Positions 25,195 through 37,700 of a stretch of DNA of 54,467 nucleotides are shown piece by piece. Below the pieces are notes generated by a model, which worked only from the letters and a program-made list of their open reading frames with translations, searched no databases and was not told the origin of the DNA. The stretch comes from CAZJYI01 sp964550025 (lineage in GTDB: Bacteria > Verrucomicrobiota > Kiritimatiellia > UBA8416 > CAYOBW01): the NCBI GenBank assembly GCA_964550025.1, contig CAZJYI010000071.1:1-54467 (forward strand). The letters run 5' to 3'. Both the position numbers and the translations under genes were made by a program. The number at the start of each line of letters is the position of its first letter. The first letter of the stretch is position 1.

Positions 25195-28100
25195 TCACGG
25201 TAGCCGCAGCTCCACGCCCACCCGCAGCCGGTTGAAGTCCTCCAACTGCGGATTGGCCTCGTAGATGTCGCGCCACCTGGCCGGGTCGCCGTAGAATCGG
25301 CGGGCGATGGCGCTGAGCGTGTCGCCGCGCTGAACGCGGTAAGTGCGCGGACGCGGGCGGGACACGGCGGCATCCGGCTCGGGCTTCGTCGCCTTCTCCT
25401 CCTTCGGCGCGGGGACGAGTTTCCCGCCTTTGACATCCACCGTGCCGAGCGGCACGACGCCCTTCTCCTTCTCCAGCCGGACGGTCAACGTCTGACGCTT
25501 TTCGGTCGGGCGGCCGTAGTCCGTGAAGATCTCGGCCTGAACGGTAACCGGACCGAACAGGCGTTGCGCGCGGCTGCCGTAGTAGTTGACTTCGACCCGG
25601 TAGTCGCCACCGGGCGCGCGCCGCAGCAGGTACTCCTCGGGGCCGTAGCCCTCGGTGAAGTCACGGGACAGCCGTCCGCCGATCACCGTCCGGTTGTGTG
25701 AGTAGTAACACTTTTCACCGGACGGTTCCCGGACCCAGAGATCCATGTCCGTGAGGTCGGCGTCCCACGTCATCGCGACGCGCATGTCCAGTTCCAGGTT
25801 GCGGATCAGTCGCCTGTCGAACTTGTGGTTCACCGGCACATCCGCGCGCTCGGCTGCGGCGAGCAGGTTGTTCAACTCGACCAGGGCGATCAGCTCGACA
25901 TCGTCGAAACGGTCCCAGGCCCGGGTCACAACGGCGTAGAGCAGCTCCGCGGCTTCGCCGTACGCTTCGAGGCGTGCGAGGACGAGACCGAGGTCGCGGT
26001 GGGACTGCGGTTCTTCGGGCCGCATGTCGAGGACCTTGCGGAACATGCGCTCGGCGTCCTGCAGTTGCGACACCTGGGCCAGGCGATGGGCCAGCACGCG
26101 CAACAGGGCGGGGTTCTCCAGGTCCATCTCGGCCAGATTGCTCAGAACGCGGACACCCAGGGCCTTGTCCTCTTTCTCGAAGAAGAAGTTGGCGCAGTCG
26201 AGGAAGAAGGAGGGGGAGTCCTCGTACTCCTTCCTCAGTGCCAGGTACGCCTCGTAGGGCGACTCCGACGTCTTGAGCTTGGCCAGGTACGGCGTGTCCG
26301 GTTCCCATGGTTTGACCATGACGCTGGCCCCGGACCGCGCCGACGGTTCACTCCCAAACGGAGCGTTAATCACGGACGCCGGCCCGGACAAGGCTGCGCC
26401 GGAGTATCCCACGATGACTGCGTCATCGGCCTCCATGGCAACGGCCTCAGCAGGCTCCGGTGCGGCCGGCGGGGGCGGGCCGGGGGGGGCGTCGGCGAAC
26501 GCATCGTCCGCAGCCCCTATCGACTCGCCGAGATCGAGCGTCTCGGAAAAGGGGTCACTGTCGCTACTCGACATCCTCGCGTCCGCGGGCATCGCGAGGC
26601 CGATCGCGATGAAGTCGCCCGAGTCGGCCGCACCCCCCTCGTCAGCCCCAAAGGGGTCGCCGTTGCCGGAGCGCCCTTTTCGGGGCTTCACCTCCCGGCC
26701 GTCCCACTTGAATCTGTGTTCGTACCACTTGCACAGTTCACGCCACTTTGCGGCCACGGTGTTGACGCGCTCCTTCGTACGGTCGCCCACGGCCCCGGCT
26801 TCTCTCGCCATGCGCTGGAGGTACTGCTCGCGCAGTTTCGGGAGCGTTGCCGGCGGTGTGACGCGGTGTTCGACGTACTGGTCGAGGGTCTCGAGCACGA
26901 GCAGCGACGTGCGCGGCGTCACGAGGCCGTACTCCTTGCCCAGCTCGGACAGCCGCGCCGGGTCAGCGCCGGTCTGCAGTCCCTCGGCAATCTGCAGTTG
27001 GCCGTGGAGCGTTCGCAGCAGCCTGCCTCCGCGGGCGTCGGAGGTTTTGACCGTGATTTCCTCGACTACCTCGGACTTCCCGTCGCGTCCGAAGTGGAGA
27101 ACGACGTCGGCCTGGTCGCCTTCGAACGTCCCGACGACCGTCAGTGCGTCGCCGACCGGCTGCGGAATCGACGGGAAGCAGGTGTCGCTGCGTTTGCCGT
27201 TCACCGTGGCGAACAGGAACCGGTAGGGAGCCCCGCGGCACACGCGCGCGGCGGCCTCGGCCGCCGGCGAACGCGCCAGGTTGGCGTACAGCCCGCCGGT
27301 CCGCGCGGCGAAGCCCTTCATCGCGTTGTGGTCGGCCGTGGCCGAGCTCGAGACGACGTGGCACGGCACGGGCATCGTCGCCGGGAACGAGGGCCCGAAC
27401 GTGGAAAGGCCGTCGGAGAAGACGAGGCAGAAGTCGCTCTCCGCGGCGAGCGCCGGCGTGATGGCGGCCAGCACGGTTCCGCCGTCCCGCGGAGCGGCCC
27501 GCAGGGCGGCCAGCAGCGCGTCCGCTTCCCCGTCTTCGACGCGCACGGGCGGCAGGGCTTCGACCTCGTTGCGCACGGCGTAGGCCTTGACGGTGACGAT
27601 CGCGGCCCCGGCGCGCTGGAGAACGGCGGACAGAAACTCGAGTTCCTTTTCCACGTCGGCGGCGTTGCGAGAGCCGCTCGCGTCCCAGAAGACGGTCACG
27701 GTCTTCGGCGCGAACGGCGGCGCCTTCGCATCGCCGGGCACGTCGGGCACATGCCGTACCGCGAAAGTGCATCCCGCCTCCCCCTTTTCCACGGCCACGG
27801 TCGTGCCTGTTGGGGCGGGGACGCGGACCACGAGGGTGGACCGGAGGGAGACATTCTCGCGCTTGCACTCGGCAACGTGGCTGCGGCGCCAGGGCCTGAA
27901 GTCGAGGCCGTCCGGGCCGCCGCCGGCAATGACCGGTTTCCCGAACCTGGTGACGACTTCGATCCGCGCCTCGAACGTGTCGACTTCGCCGGGGAAGGAG
28001 AGCGGCAGCCGATACGTGGCGCCCTGCCCATCGGCATCGAGCTCGGAGACGTAGCGCACCATGACCGTGCGCGAGCCGTTGGCGGGAACGGGGTAGACGC

Positions 28101-28512
28101 GCGTCCGGAAGGCGTTGCCGGCGACGTGCTCCATGAGACCGGGGTCCACGTTGCGCCGGATCTCCTTCTCGAGGATGCGGCGTCCGCGGTCCTTGTCGAC
28201 GATGACGCCGTCGATCATCCGGCCCTGAATGTCCAGACCATAGCCGTTGACGGTGGCTCCCTCGGGCAGAGGGAATGTCAGTTGCCCTGCCAGGTCGCGC
28301 GAATGCGGGTTGGCAAAGGTCAGCGTCATCCGTGTTTCGGCAAAAGCGCCATGGATGCGGGCATCCACGTCTACGCGCGTGACGCGGAGAGGTTCTTCCT
28401 TGCCTTCACGCTGAACGGTCAGACGCGGCGGTAACACACGTTCCTGGGCGGATGCGGAAGACAGCACTCCGACGACGTACAACGACAACAGCAGGCCGGT
28501 CTCTCGGGTCAT
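25195..28512 (-). CDS. Exported VIT-VWA-TPR-DUF2135-LysM protein
   Basis: A 1105-aa protein. The start at 28512 follows AAGGAGGG by eight bases and gives a Sec signal (LLLSLYVVGVLSSASAQ). Order: VIT domain (about 25-165; FAETRMTLTFANP, GLMEHVAGNAFRTRVYPVPA); VWA-like domain (about 270-450) with the metal-site start FWDASGS; a charged, Pro-rich linker (about 590-730; PPGPPPPAAPEPAE); TPR-like helices (about 740-880); a DUF2135/YfaP-type domain (about 900-1020; TWDADLTDMDLWV, PGGDYRVEVNYYG); and a C-terminal LysM (about 1057-1104; YRVQRGDTLSAIARRFYGDP). LysM predicts peptidoglycan binding, so the protein is probably held in the periplasm. VIT/VWA proteins mediate protein contacts. It is divergent to the giant gene, with a 263-bp shared upstream region. 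Confidence 0.92.
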   Translation of the reverse strand: MTRETGLLLSLYVVGVLSSASAQERVLPPRLTVQREGKEEPLRVTRVDVDARIHGAFAETRMTLTFANPHSRDLAGQLTFPLPEGATVNGYGLDIQGRMIDGVIVDKDRGRRILEKEIRRNVDPGLMEHVAGNAFRTRVYPVPANGSRTVMVRYVSELDADGQGATYRLPLSFPGEVDTFEARIEVVTRFGKPVIAGGGPDGLDFRPWRRSHVAECKRENVSLRSTLVVRVPAPTGTTVAVEKGEAGCTFAVRHVPDVPGDAKAPPFAPKTVTVFWDASGSRNAADVEKELEFLSAVLQRAGAAIVTVKAYAVRNEVEALPPVRVEDGEADALLAALRAAPRDGGTVLAAITPALAAESDFCLVFSDGLSTFGPSFPATMPVPCHVVSSSATADHNAMKGFAARTGGLYANLARSPAAEAAARVCRGAPYRFLFATVNGKRSDTCFPSIPQPVGDALTVVGTFEGDQADVVLHFGRDGKSEVVEEITVKTSDARGGRLLRTLHGQLQIAEGLQTGADPARLSELGKEYGLVTPRTSLLVLETLDQYVEHRVTPPATLPKLREQYLQRMAREAGAVGDRTKERVNTVAAKWRELCKWYEHRFKWDGREVKPRKGRSGNGDPFGADEGGAADSGDFIAIGLAMPADARMSSSDSDPFSETLDLGESIGAADDAFADAPPGPPPPAAPEPAEAVAMEADDAVIVGYSGAALSGPASVINAPFGSEPSARSGASVMVKPWEPDTPYLAKLKTSESPYEAYLALRKEYEDSPSFFLDCANFFFEKEDKALGVRVLSNLAEMDLENPALLRVLAHRLAQVSQLQDAERMFRKVLDMRPEEPQSHRDLGLVLARLEAYGEAAELLYAVVTRAWDRFDDVELIALVELNNLLAAAERADVPVNHKFDRRLIRNLELDMRVAMTWDADLTDMDLWVREPSGEKCYYSHNRTVIGGRLSRDFTEGYGPEEYLLRRAPGGDYRVEVNYYGSRAQRLFGPVTVQAEIFTDYGRPTEKRQTLTVRLEKEKGVVPLGTVDVKGGKLVPAPKEEKATKPEPDAAVSRPRPRTYRVQRGDTLSAIARRFYGDPARWRDIYEANPQLEDFNRLRVGVELRLP

Positions 28513-28775
28513 ACAACGTTCCCTCCTTCTTGAGGCCTCCGCGGGCCGTTCGGCAGTGTCTGTTAACATAGACGACTGCGGGGAGAACTGTCTTCGAAAA
28601 TCGCCAGAAAACCGCATCCTTTGCTTGTAACGAAGCACCCCGACGGTCAAAATGCAACTATGCCAAGAATATGTGCCGCCAAGGCACGCATTCCCCTACT
28701 CCGGGATCGTGACGATCCCAGAGAGGGAGGGGTGTGCCTGCACGCGGCGAGGGTGTTCTCAACCACGGGGGTGTT
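28513..28775. promoter_or_regulatory. Divergent intergenic region with a palindrome
   Basis: This 263-bp region must hold the promoters of the VIT/VWA gene (minus) and the giant gene (plus). The palindrome at 28703-28719, GGGATCGT-G-ACGATCCC, is perfect over 8 bp each side and lies about 60 bp before the plus-strand start, an operator-like position. Another near-palindrome, TGTCTGTTAACATAGAC, lies at about 28558-28574. No clear -35/-10 pair was identified. Confidence 0.4.
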
Positions 28776-31700
28776 ATGACTACGTTTACACGTCTTGGGC
28801 GACGGTTCTTCTCCTGCCTCAGCCTGTTCATCATCTGCGGGATCGCGGCAGCCGATGTCGGTGACATCGCGATCTATCGTGAAGCCACGGCCGGCGGGAA
28901 CATCACCACGGCAGAGTACGTTCACGACTTCGACACGCCCGTGCGTGAGGACGCGAGCTCCTACACGCTGAGCGGCGCCACCGACATACAGTGCGCCGCC
29001 GGGCATCACCTGGTAATCTACAGTTCCCGCTTTGACGACCCCGCCGACAACGGCAATCAGCGTTCGGAGATCCAGTCGTGGCTGCGGTTGGCAGGCAGCG
29101 ACGTGGACATCGGTTGGTCCCAGGGCTTCATGCGGCGGCAGAACAACGACTTCGAAATGCTCACCTCCGGTGGCGGAATCATCGAGGTGGCCGGCGCCGG
29201 TGACGTCCTCCAGCTCGTTTCAGCCCGAACGGATGCTGACGCGGACACGATCATACGGGAAGCCAACACGCCCAACATCCAGCTCGTCAAGCTCGACGAC
29301 GGGTGGGACTACTGCCGTCTGAGCAAGAGCAGCAACCAGGCCAACAACCCGGGCGGAGCGGCGTTCATCGACGTCACCTACGACAGCCAGGACGAGCTGG
29401 ACGCGGGCTCGTTCGGGCACACGAGCGGCTCGGGCGAGATCACGTTGAAGACGGCCGGGCATTACCTTGTCTTCGCCAACACCCATTTCCAGTTCGGTCA
29501 GTCGGTTGACAACCGGTCGTCCTACATTCAGAGGCTCACACTGGATGACACCCAGGTCGACGGGTCACGCACCATGGTCTACCTCAGGGGCAATGCCAAC
29601 GCCGATAGCTGCTGCGACGGCGCGACCGCGATCGGGATGATCATCGAGACGACGGGTGCCGATGCGATCCTGAGCGTCGAGTGCGCCAAGGAAGGGACCT
29701 TCGCTCAAACACCCAACATCCTGGCGGGCAGGACGGCCGTCACCATCGTGAAGCTGCCGGACACCGGTGAGTACATCCGGCTGGACGACAGTGGCACCGA
29801 CAACTTCAATCCGGGCTCCGCAACGGCACTGGGATGGGACACAGAAGACGAGATCGACGCGGCCGGTTTCACGCACAATGACAGCCAGGTCGGGGCGGCC
29901 GTGGATGACGACTACCTGTTCCTGACGGCCCTGTTCTGCAACAACGACGGGAACCAGCGCATCAAGTGGTGGCAGCGCTGGCGCGTGAACGGCGCGTCGA
30001 TCAAGGAATGGGGTCAAACCGGCCGGTACTCGCGCAACAGCGAGAACCAGATGAGCGGCAACTGGTCGGGCATTGTGCTCGGGCTGACCGCGGGGGAATA
30101 CGTGGAAGTGGTATCCCAGCAGCTCGGCAACGGCGGCACGATGGCCGCCAATGTCAAAGGCCTCCAGGGCGTGCGGCTCGGCTCCATTCTAAAGTCTGCC
30201 GGCCCCGCGGGCGCCCCCGTGATCGCCAATGCCCCGGCGAGCATGGTCACCACCACCAGCGCGTGGATGCATGCGACACTCTCCGACACGGGTACGGCAG
30301 CCACGGCGGTCTGGTGTCACTGGGGCGACAACGATGCCGACACCAATTTCACCTGGGACACGACCAGGGCCTACGGCGTCACGGCAGCCACGCCGCCCGT
30401 GCCGTACGTCAACCAGGTGACCGGGCTGACTCCCGGCCGGACCTACTACTACCGGTTCTACGCGTCGAACAGCGTGGCCGGCATCTGGGCCGGTCCAACG
30501 GTGGCATTCACAACACGACTCGTCGGCGAGTGGACGGCGGAGGTGGATCAAAGGTGGGGCATAGCCGGGAACTGGTCCGAGGGCGACGTGCCCAACAGCG
30601 AGGGGGAATTCGCCGTCTTCTCTGACTTCGCCACGGGCAACGTCGACATCGACGGAACGCCTTACACGGTCGGGCATATCGACTTCGTGGGCGGTGACCA
30701 TACGCTGACGAACAACGGCGCCGCGGCGACCCTCACGGCGGGCGCGTTGACCAACCACGCCGGTGCCAACACGCTTTCCGCCACCGTGGCCGTTACCGGC
30801 ACGGCCGAAGTCGCGGGCGGCACGCTGACCCTCGAGGACATCGCGGAGTTCACGGCCAACGGCATCACGCTGAGCGGCGGCACACTGGATATACGGGGCA
30901 ACTTGACGCAGATCGTCGCATCCAACGTGGTCCACTACGCGTTCTACGACAACGCCGCCAACAGCGAACTGCTCGCGATCGACGACGGCGCGGCCAACGG
31001 GCAAAACGGGGGCCTCTTCGCCCTGTCGCCGAGTCCCGAAACCGCGTGGCCAAACCAGGTCAAGGGCAAGTCCATCTGGACCGGGGAGGTCTGGCAGGGC
31101 GGCAGCATGAGCGACTCGTATTGCCAGATGTGGTGGGGCAATTTCAAGGCGCCGGCCACCGGCACGTATACTTTCTATGTCCACGGCGACGACTATGAAG
31201 TGCTCTGGATCGACGTCAACCGCAACGGCGAGTTCGAGACGGCGACGGACCTGATATCGAACAATGGACCGCAGGAGTACTGGAACACGCCGCACACCGA
31301 ACAGGTCGTCCTGGCGGGAGGCCAGACCTACGCCTGGGCGCTGGCCTGCAGTGAAGGCGGCGGCGGAGACTGGGTCAACATCACGATCGCCCTTCCGGGC
31401 GGGGCGGCCCAGCGCATCGACCCGAGCAACCCGGAGCAGGATGGCTGGTGGTTGGGCACAGGCGACAGCATGGATGCGAGCACCCTGCCGACCATCACGG
31501 TAACGGCCAACTCCGGCCTCCATGTCGGTAATCCCGTCATCGACGTGGCGTTCGGCGACTTTGTGCTGAACGCCGGCACGCTGACGGCGACCACGGTTGA
31601 CGGCGCCGGATCGATGTCCGTCAACAATACCACGGGGAATGGGGTGCTGGCCGTCCTGGGCTATCCGCTGGACTTCGTAACGGCGTCCTCCATGGGCACG

Positions 31701-34700
31701 CTGGAAGTCGGCGACAACACCGTTTCGGGGGCCGGTCTTACCGCGTCGACGAAGTTCGATCTCGAGCCCCCCTGCACGGTCGAGAACGTCCTCACCGGGT
31801 CGGGTTCGGTGCACGTGGGCGACAGCGATTCCTCCGATGAGGTAGTGGCGCTGCCGGCCGCGAACGCGTACACGGGCGAGACGCTCATCGAGCGCGGTCT
31901 TCTGCGCGCGGACGATGGCGTGGGGCTGCCGGCCGGCAGCCTTCTGCGGTTCAGCCAGAACAACCGCGACCAGACCTGCATCCTCGAAACCAGCGGCACG
32001 TTTGCGCGCGACATCGGTCAGAGCGGGGGCGAGGTGTTCTGGGCGAACGCCGGGGGCGGTGGCGGCTTTGCCGCCCGCGGCGGGGACCTCACCGTTACGC
32101 TTGAAGGCGGCGCCCCGTTGGAATGGAACAACACCAGCAATGGTCTCAACAACGTGGACTCGCTGCAATTCGGTTCGCGAAGCGCGGACGGCATGGTCGA
32201 GCTGGCCAACGACATCGTGCTCGACAGCAGCAACCGCCGGATCCAGACCATCGACAACCTGGGCACCAAGACCGACTTCATCCAGCTCTCCGGCGACATC
32301 AGTGGCGGCAATGCCGCCAACTGGTTCCGTTTCCACGAAAGCTCGGGCAACCAGTTCAATCCGCAGAACAACAACGGCGGCACGCTGATTGAACTGACGG
32401 GCAGCAACACCTATGCGCACGCCACGGTGGTAGAAGAGTGTGCGCTCGCCGCGGATGACGGCGCGGGCCTGCCGACCAACAGCCTGCTGCGCTTCGAGGC
32501 GAACAGCGAATGGCGCGAGGCCGTCCTGATGAGCAGCGGCACCTTCGACCGCAACATCGGGCAGGCCAACGGCGAAGTGTACTGGAACGGCTTCGGCGGC
32601 TTTGCCGCGCGGGGCGGCGATCTCACGGTCTCCCTCGAAGGCGGGTCGCCGCTCACGTGGAACAACGCCGACACCGGGTTCCGGAACCAGCGCCCGCAGT
32701 TCAACTCGCGCTATGCCGACAGCATGGTCGAACTGGTCAACGACATCACGATCAACGGCACCGGCACGGCATTCTTCTACGTGTGGGACAACACGGAGAC
32801 GGACGCCGACCTGGCGGAGCTCTCCGGCGTGATAAGCGAAGCGGGCGGCGTGCGGGTGCTGCGAAAGCGCGGCGGGTACGGCACGCTGTGGTTGACCGGC
32901 ACCAACACGTACACGGGCGACACGTTCCTGGACTACGGCGTTATCCGGGCCATCGAGGGCGAGGGGCTGCCGACGGCGAGCCAGTTGTACTTCGAGGGCG
33001 ACAATGCGAACGCGGCAGTGGTTTTCGAATCGAGCGGGACCTTCACGCGCAACATCCAAAACGCCAACGGCGCCAACGTGTACTGGCAGGGGCAAGGCGG
33101 GTTCTCCGCGTACGGGGGCAAGCTGGACGTCAACCTTGAGGGCGGCATCGAGCTCAACACCCGGGATGCCAACACCGGGTTCAGAGGGCAGAACGTGCAC
33201 CTCGGCTCCCGGACGGCGGACAACGTTGTTGAGCTTCAGAACAACATCCTGCTCAACAACACCCTGCACCGCTTCTATGCCTGGGACAATGCCTACTCCG
33301 AAGATGACCATGCCGTCGTTTCCGGCGACATCAGGGTCCTCGGCTGGGGCGACATGGAAATCCGCGGCGACGGCCTGCTGAAGATGACCGGGAACACGAC
33401 CCTGCGCAACACGCGCGTGTACGCGGACGCCACGCTGCGGTTCAACGGCAATCACAGGGGGCTGAACGAGATATTCACCCAGGCCAACGAGTCCGGGACG
33501 ATTGGCGGGAACGGGGTGGTGACCGTCGTATACCGTTTCGACATCAGGTCGGGCGGCACGCTGGCCCCGGGCGCCAGCGAAGGGACTTTGGACATAACCG
33601 TTGAAGGCCCCGACGGCGTCCGGATGTATGGCGGCTCCACCTACAAGTGGGAGCTGGGGCCGACCGGCGGCGACAAGGTAGAGGTGACAGGCGACCTCGA
33701 GCTGCAGAGCGGCTGGACGCTGAAGCTTCTCGGCGCGGGCGGCACCCCGCGCCCGGCTGCCGAGTACGACATCTTCACCTATACCGGCGACATCATTTAC
33801 AACGCCCCCGCCATAGACAGCAGCGCGGTTCCGCCCGACTGGGACGTCAGCGGCATGACCGTCGTGCACGACGACGTGGGCAAGCGTGTGTACATCACCG
33901 GCCTGTACTCGCCGTTGGGCATTGTGAACGACACGGTGAGCAACCTGGGGGACACCTCGGCGCAGTTGAACGGCTGGCTCTCGTGCTCGGGCACGGTGAT
34001 GGGCGCATGGGTTTACTGGGGCGAAACGGACGGCGGCACAAACGCCGGGGCGTGGAGCAACAGCGCCTACATCGGGTCCTTTTCAGACGTGACTGGCGCG
34101 GCACTCACGCACACGGCCACGGGGCTGACCGTCAACGCGGGCTACTCGTACGCCTTCCGCGCCACGAACGCGACCTACGACCTCTGGGCGCGACCCTCCG
34201 AGAGCTTCATGACCTGGGGGCCGCCGGTCGTGCAGAACGACGGCGCCACCCATATCAGAACGCCGATGGCGACACTCAACGGCCGGTTCCTCGGTCACAA
34301 CCGCGGCGACGTCACCGTCTACTGGGGACGCACCGACGGCGGCACGAATGCCGGCGATTGGGACCACTCAATGTCCATCGGGGCGCAGTCCGATGCCACC
34401 TTTGCGGCCGAAGTCACCAACCTGCTCTTCCCGTACGCGTACCACTACACCTTCCATGCCGTTAACGCCTTTGGCGACGGCTGGGCCGCTTCGAGCACGA
34501 ACTTCGCGTCGCTTGAGCCGGCCACCCACCCGGTCGTGCCCGTCACCGCCGGACTGGAGTTGTGGCTGGACGGCACGGACCTCGACGGGGCGGGCGACGG
34601 TGCGGCAGGCGACCCGGTTGTGGGCGAAAACATCACGCGGTGGGTGGACAAGTCCGGACAGACCCCCTCCCGTGACGCCACCGATCTTCAGAACGATCCG

Positions 34701-37700
34701 GCCGTAGCCGACGGCCCCGTCGGCACGCGCGTCGTGAGCTTCGACAACGATGACCGGATAGCGACAACCCACAGTTTCACCCCGGCCCAATACACCATCT
34801 TCGGCGTATCGCGGTACGCCGGCAACAGCAGGCTGCGCGTCATCAGCTCGCGAGATACCAACTGGATCCTCGGGCACCACGGGGGCATGGACGAACGCTT
34901 CTACGCGAACGGCTGGATCTACGCTGTTGGAGACAACAATACCGACTGGCACATCTACGCGGGCCACATCAACAACGACGCCGATCCCAAGGCCTCGTTC
35001 TGGAAGGATGGCGCGTTGCTGGTATCCAACCATGGCGGTTCGCACAACAGCAACTACAAGCCGCAGAGACTGCAGTTGAACGGCTGGAACGGCAACAGCG
35101 AGTTGTCCGACAGCGAAATCGCGGAGGTCATCCTGTACAACCGCGTACTGAGTGCCCCCGAGCTCGACCAGGTCGGCGGGTACCTGGAATGGAAGTACGC
35201 CCTCGGCACGGCTTACGATCCCGATGTATACACGCCGCCGTCAGCCATCAGCATCGTCAACGCGCAACCCACGGACGTCAGTCCCGCCTCGGCCACACTG
35301 AACGCCACGCTGAACGCCACTTCCTCCGTGTACGATGTGTGGGTCTACTGGGGCCCCGCGGACGGGACCAACAACCCGGCCGCGTGGGCCACGAACGCGT
35401 TCCTCGGGACACTGACCAACCACGTCGGCGACGTGAGCCACGTGGCGGCGCTGGTTCCGGGTGTTACCAACTACTACACATTCCACATCACGAACGCGCT
35501 CGACGCTCTCTGGGCGGCGCCCTCCGTGGACGTGCCGCCCGTGATTGTGCCCGCCATCGACAACCATGCCGGCGCGATTGCGGACGTCGGGTCGGCCACG
35601 CTGCAGGGCGAACTGACAGCAGGCGGATTCGGGGACATCTCCATCTTCTGGGGACGTTCCGACGGGGGCACGAACGCGGGCTCGTGGGATTCGGTTGTGG
35701 CCATGGCGGACATGCGCGAAGGTCCGTTCGACACGGACGTGACGGTCGGCTACGGCGAGACGTACTACTACCGCTGCTACGTCACGAACGCGTCCGGCGC
35801 TGCCTGGGCCGGCTACACGACGAACTTCACGGCGCTGGAGCCGCCGCCTCCCGGGGTGCCCGTCACCGACGGCCTGATTGCCGAGTACAAGTTCGAGGAC
35901 AACGCCGACGACACCTCCGGCAACAACGCTCACGCCACGCTCATGGGCGCCGCGAGCTACATCGACGGCCGGGTCGGGCGGGCCGTCAAGCTGAACGCCA
36001 GCGGCAGTGGCGACTTCGTCGACATCCCCGTTCTCAACGGCGGCACCGCAAGCTATGGCATAACCTACGGGATGTGGGTCAAGCTGAATGCGGCCGGCGC
36101 CGGCATGGATGTCCTCATGAACCATGACGGCTGGTCGCCAGGGCTCGTTCACTTCTCGCTGGCAGACAACACCGGCGTCGTCAGGGCCGACCTCAACGGC
36201 CAGGGCAACAAGACCGCCGGCGGGAATCACAAACTCTCCCAGACCGAGTGGCGCTACGTGTTCTACGTGAACAACAATGTCGACCATACCGTCGACTACT
36301 GGATGGACAGCGACCTCGACGGTGTCCTGAACAACAACGGCCACTGGACCGGACAGGCCACTAGAACGGTCATCAACAGTGTGGGCCGCCAGGTCGGAGC
36401 CTGGAACAACGGCCGCTGGCTCAAGGCGGACGTCGACGAGGTCGTGATCTACAACCGCGGCATCACGCAGGCGGAGGCGCAAGAGATATACGACTACTAC
36501 ATCTCGCCGCCGGGGGTGTCGCTGGGCATCTCCAACAACCCGGTCGCCAACCTTACGACCGATTCCGCCACCATGAGCGCCGAGCTGGCGGCTGACGGCT
36601 GGACGTTCGACGTGTACGCCTGCTGGGGCACCAATGACGGCGGCAGCGTGGCCGGGAACTGGGATGCGTGCGTGCCGCTCGGATCGGTCACAAACTATGA
36701 GGGTACCCTCAGCCACGATCTTACGGGACTGTCGGTCGGCCCCGACTACTTCTACACGTTCATCGTCACAAACGAGATCACGAACCTGGTCGCCGCGCCG
36801 AGCGAGACCTTCCAGGTCCTCAGCGCGCCAACCGTGGCCAACCTGGCGCCGACGGATGTGACACAGACGTCCGCCACCCTGAACGGCGACCTCGTCCACG
36901 GCAACACGGCCGATATCACCGTCTACTGGGGACGCAGCGACGGCGGGACAAACAGCACGAACTGGGACGACTCGATCGCGATGGGCACACTCAGGGCCCA
37001 GCCGTTTTCGAACACGGTGTCCGTACTGGCCGGCGGCGCCTACTACTACCGCTGCTACGCCACGAACGCGCTCGGCTCCGACTGGGCCGACACGACCGAG
37101 GCGTTCCTGTCGGCGCCCGCGGCACTCGACATCGGCGACGCAAGCGTTGTCGAGGGTCACTCCGGCACTACGCAGGTGGTGTTCGATGTGATGCTGTCCG
37201 ACCCAAGCGCATCCAACGTCACCGTCAACTTTGCCGCGGCGGACGGCTCGGCGACGGCCGGCGGCGACTATGCTGCGACGAACGGGGCGCTGACGATCCC
37301 GTCCGGCTCGACAAGCACCCAGGTTGCAGTGACCGTCTACGGAGACCGTATGGGCGAGTACCCGTCCGAGGCGTTCCAGGTCAACCTATCAAGCCCGGCG
37401 CACGCGGTCATTGGCGACGGCACCGGGATCGGCACGATCGTGGATGACGACTTCGACCAGTCGGTGCCGGACTGGAAGTGGAAGATGAAGATCACCTTTG
37501 ACGGGTACAAGGGGCCCGGAACGCTGACGAACTTCCCGGCGCTCGTGGTCCTCAACGAGAGCCGCCCCGAGTTCGCCTACGGCAACTTCGCTTCGCCGCA
37601 GGGGCTGGACCTGCGGTTCGCCGACGCCCTCGAACAAACAGAGCTCAACTACGAGGTCGAGAAGTGGGATTCGTCCGGGGATTCGTACGTATGGGTGCAG

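Noticed and set aside
25825..28434. 869-codon open frame on the plus strand
   Set aside because: Mirror of the VIT/VWA gene, which has recognised domains and a ribosome binding site.
30189..33869. 1226-codon open frame on the minus strand
   Set aside because: Antisense to the giant gene; the peptide is rich in Arg, Val and Gly with no domain pattern, while the plus frame has clear repeats.
35241..37160. 639-codon open frame on the minus strand
   Set aside because: Antisense to the Fn3-like repeats of the giant gene; its apparent repeats mirror the plus-strand ones.
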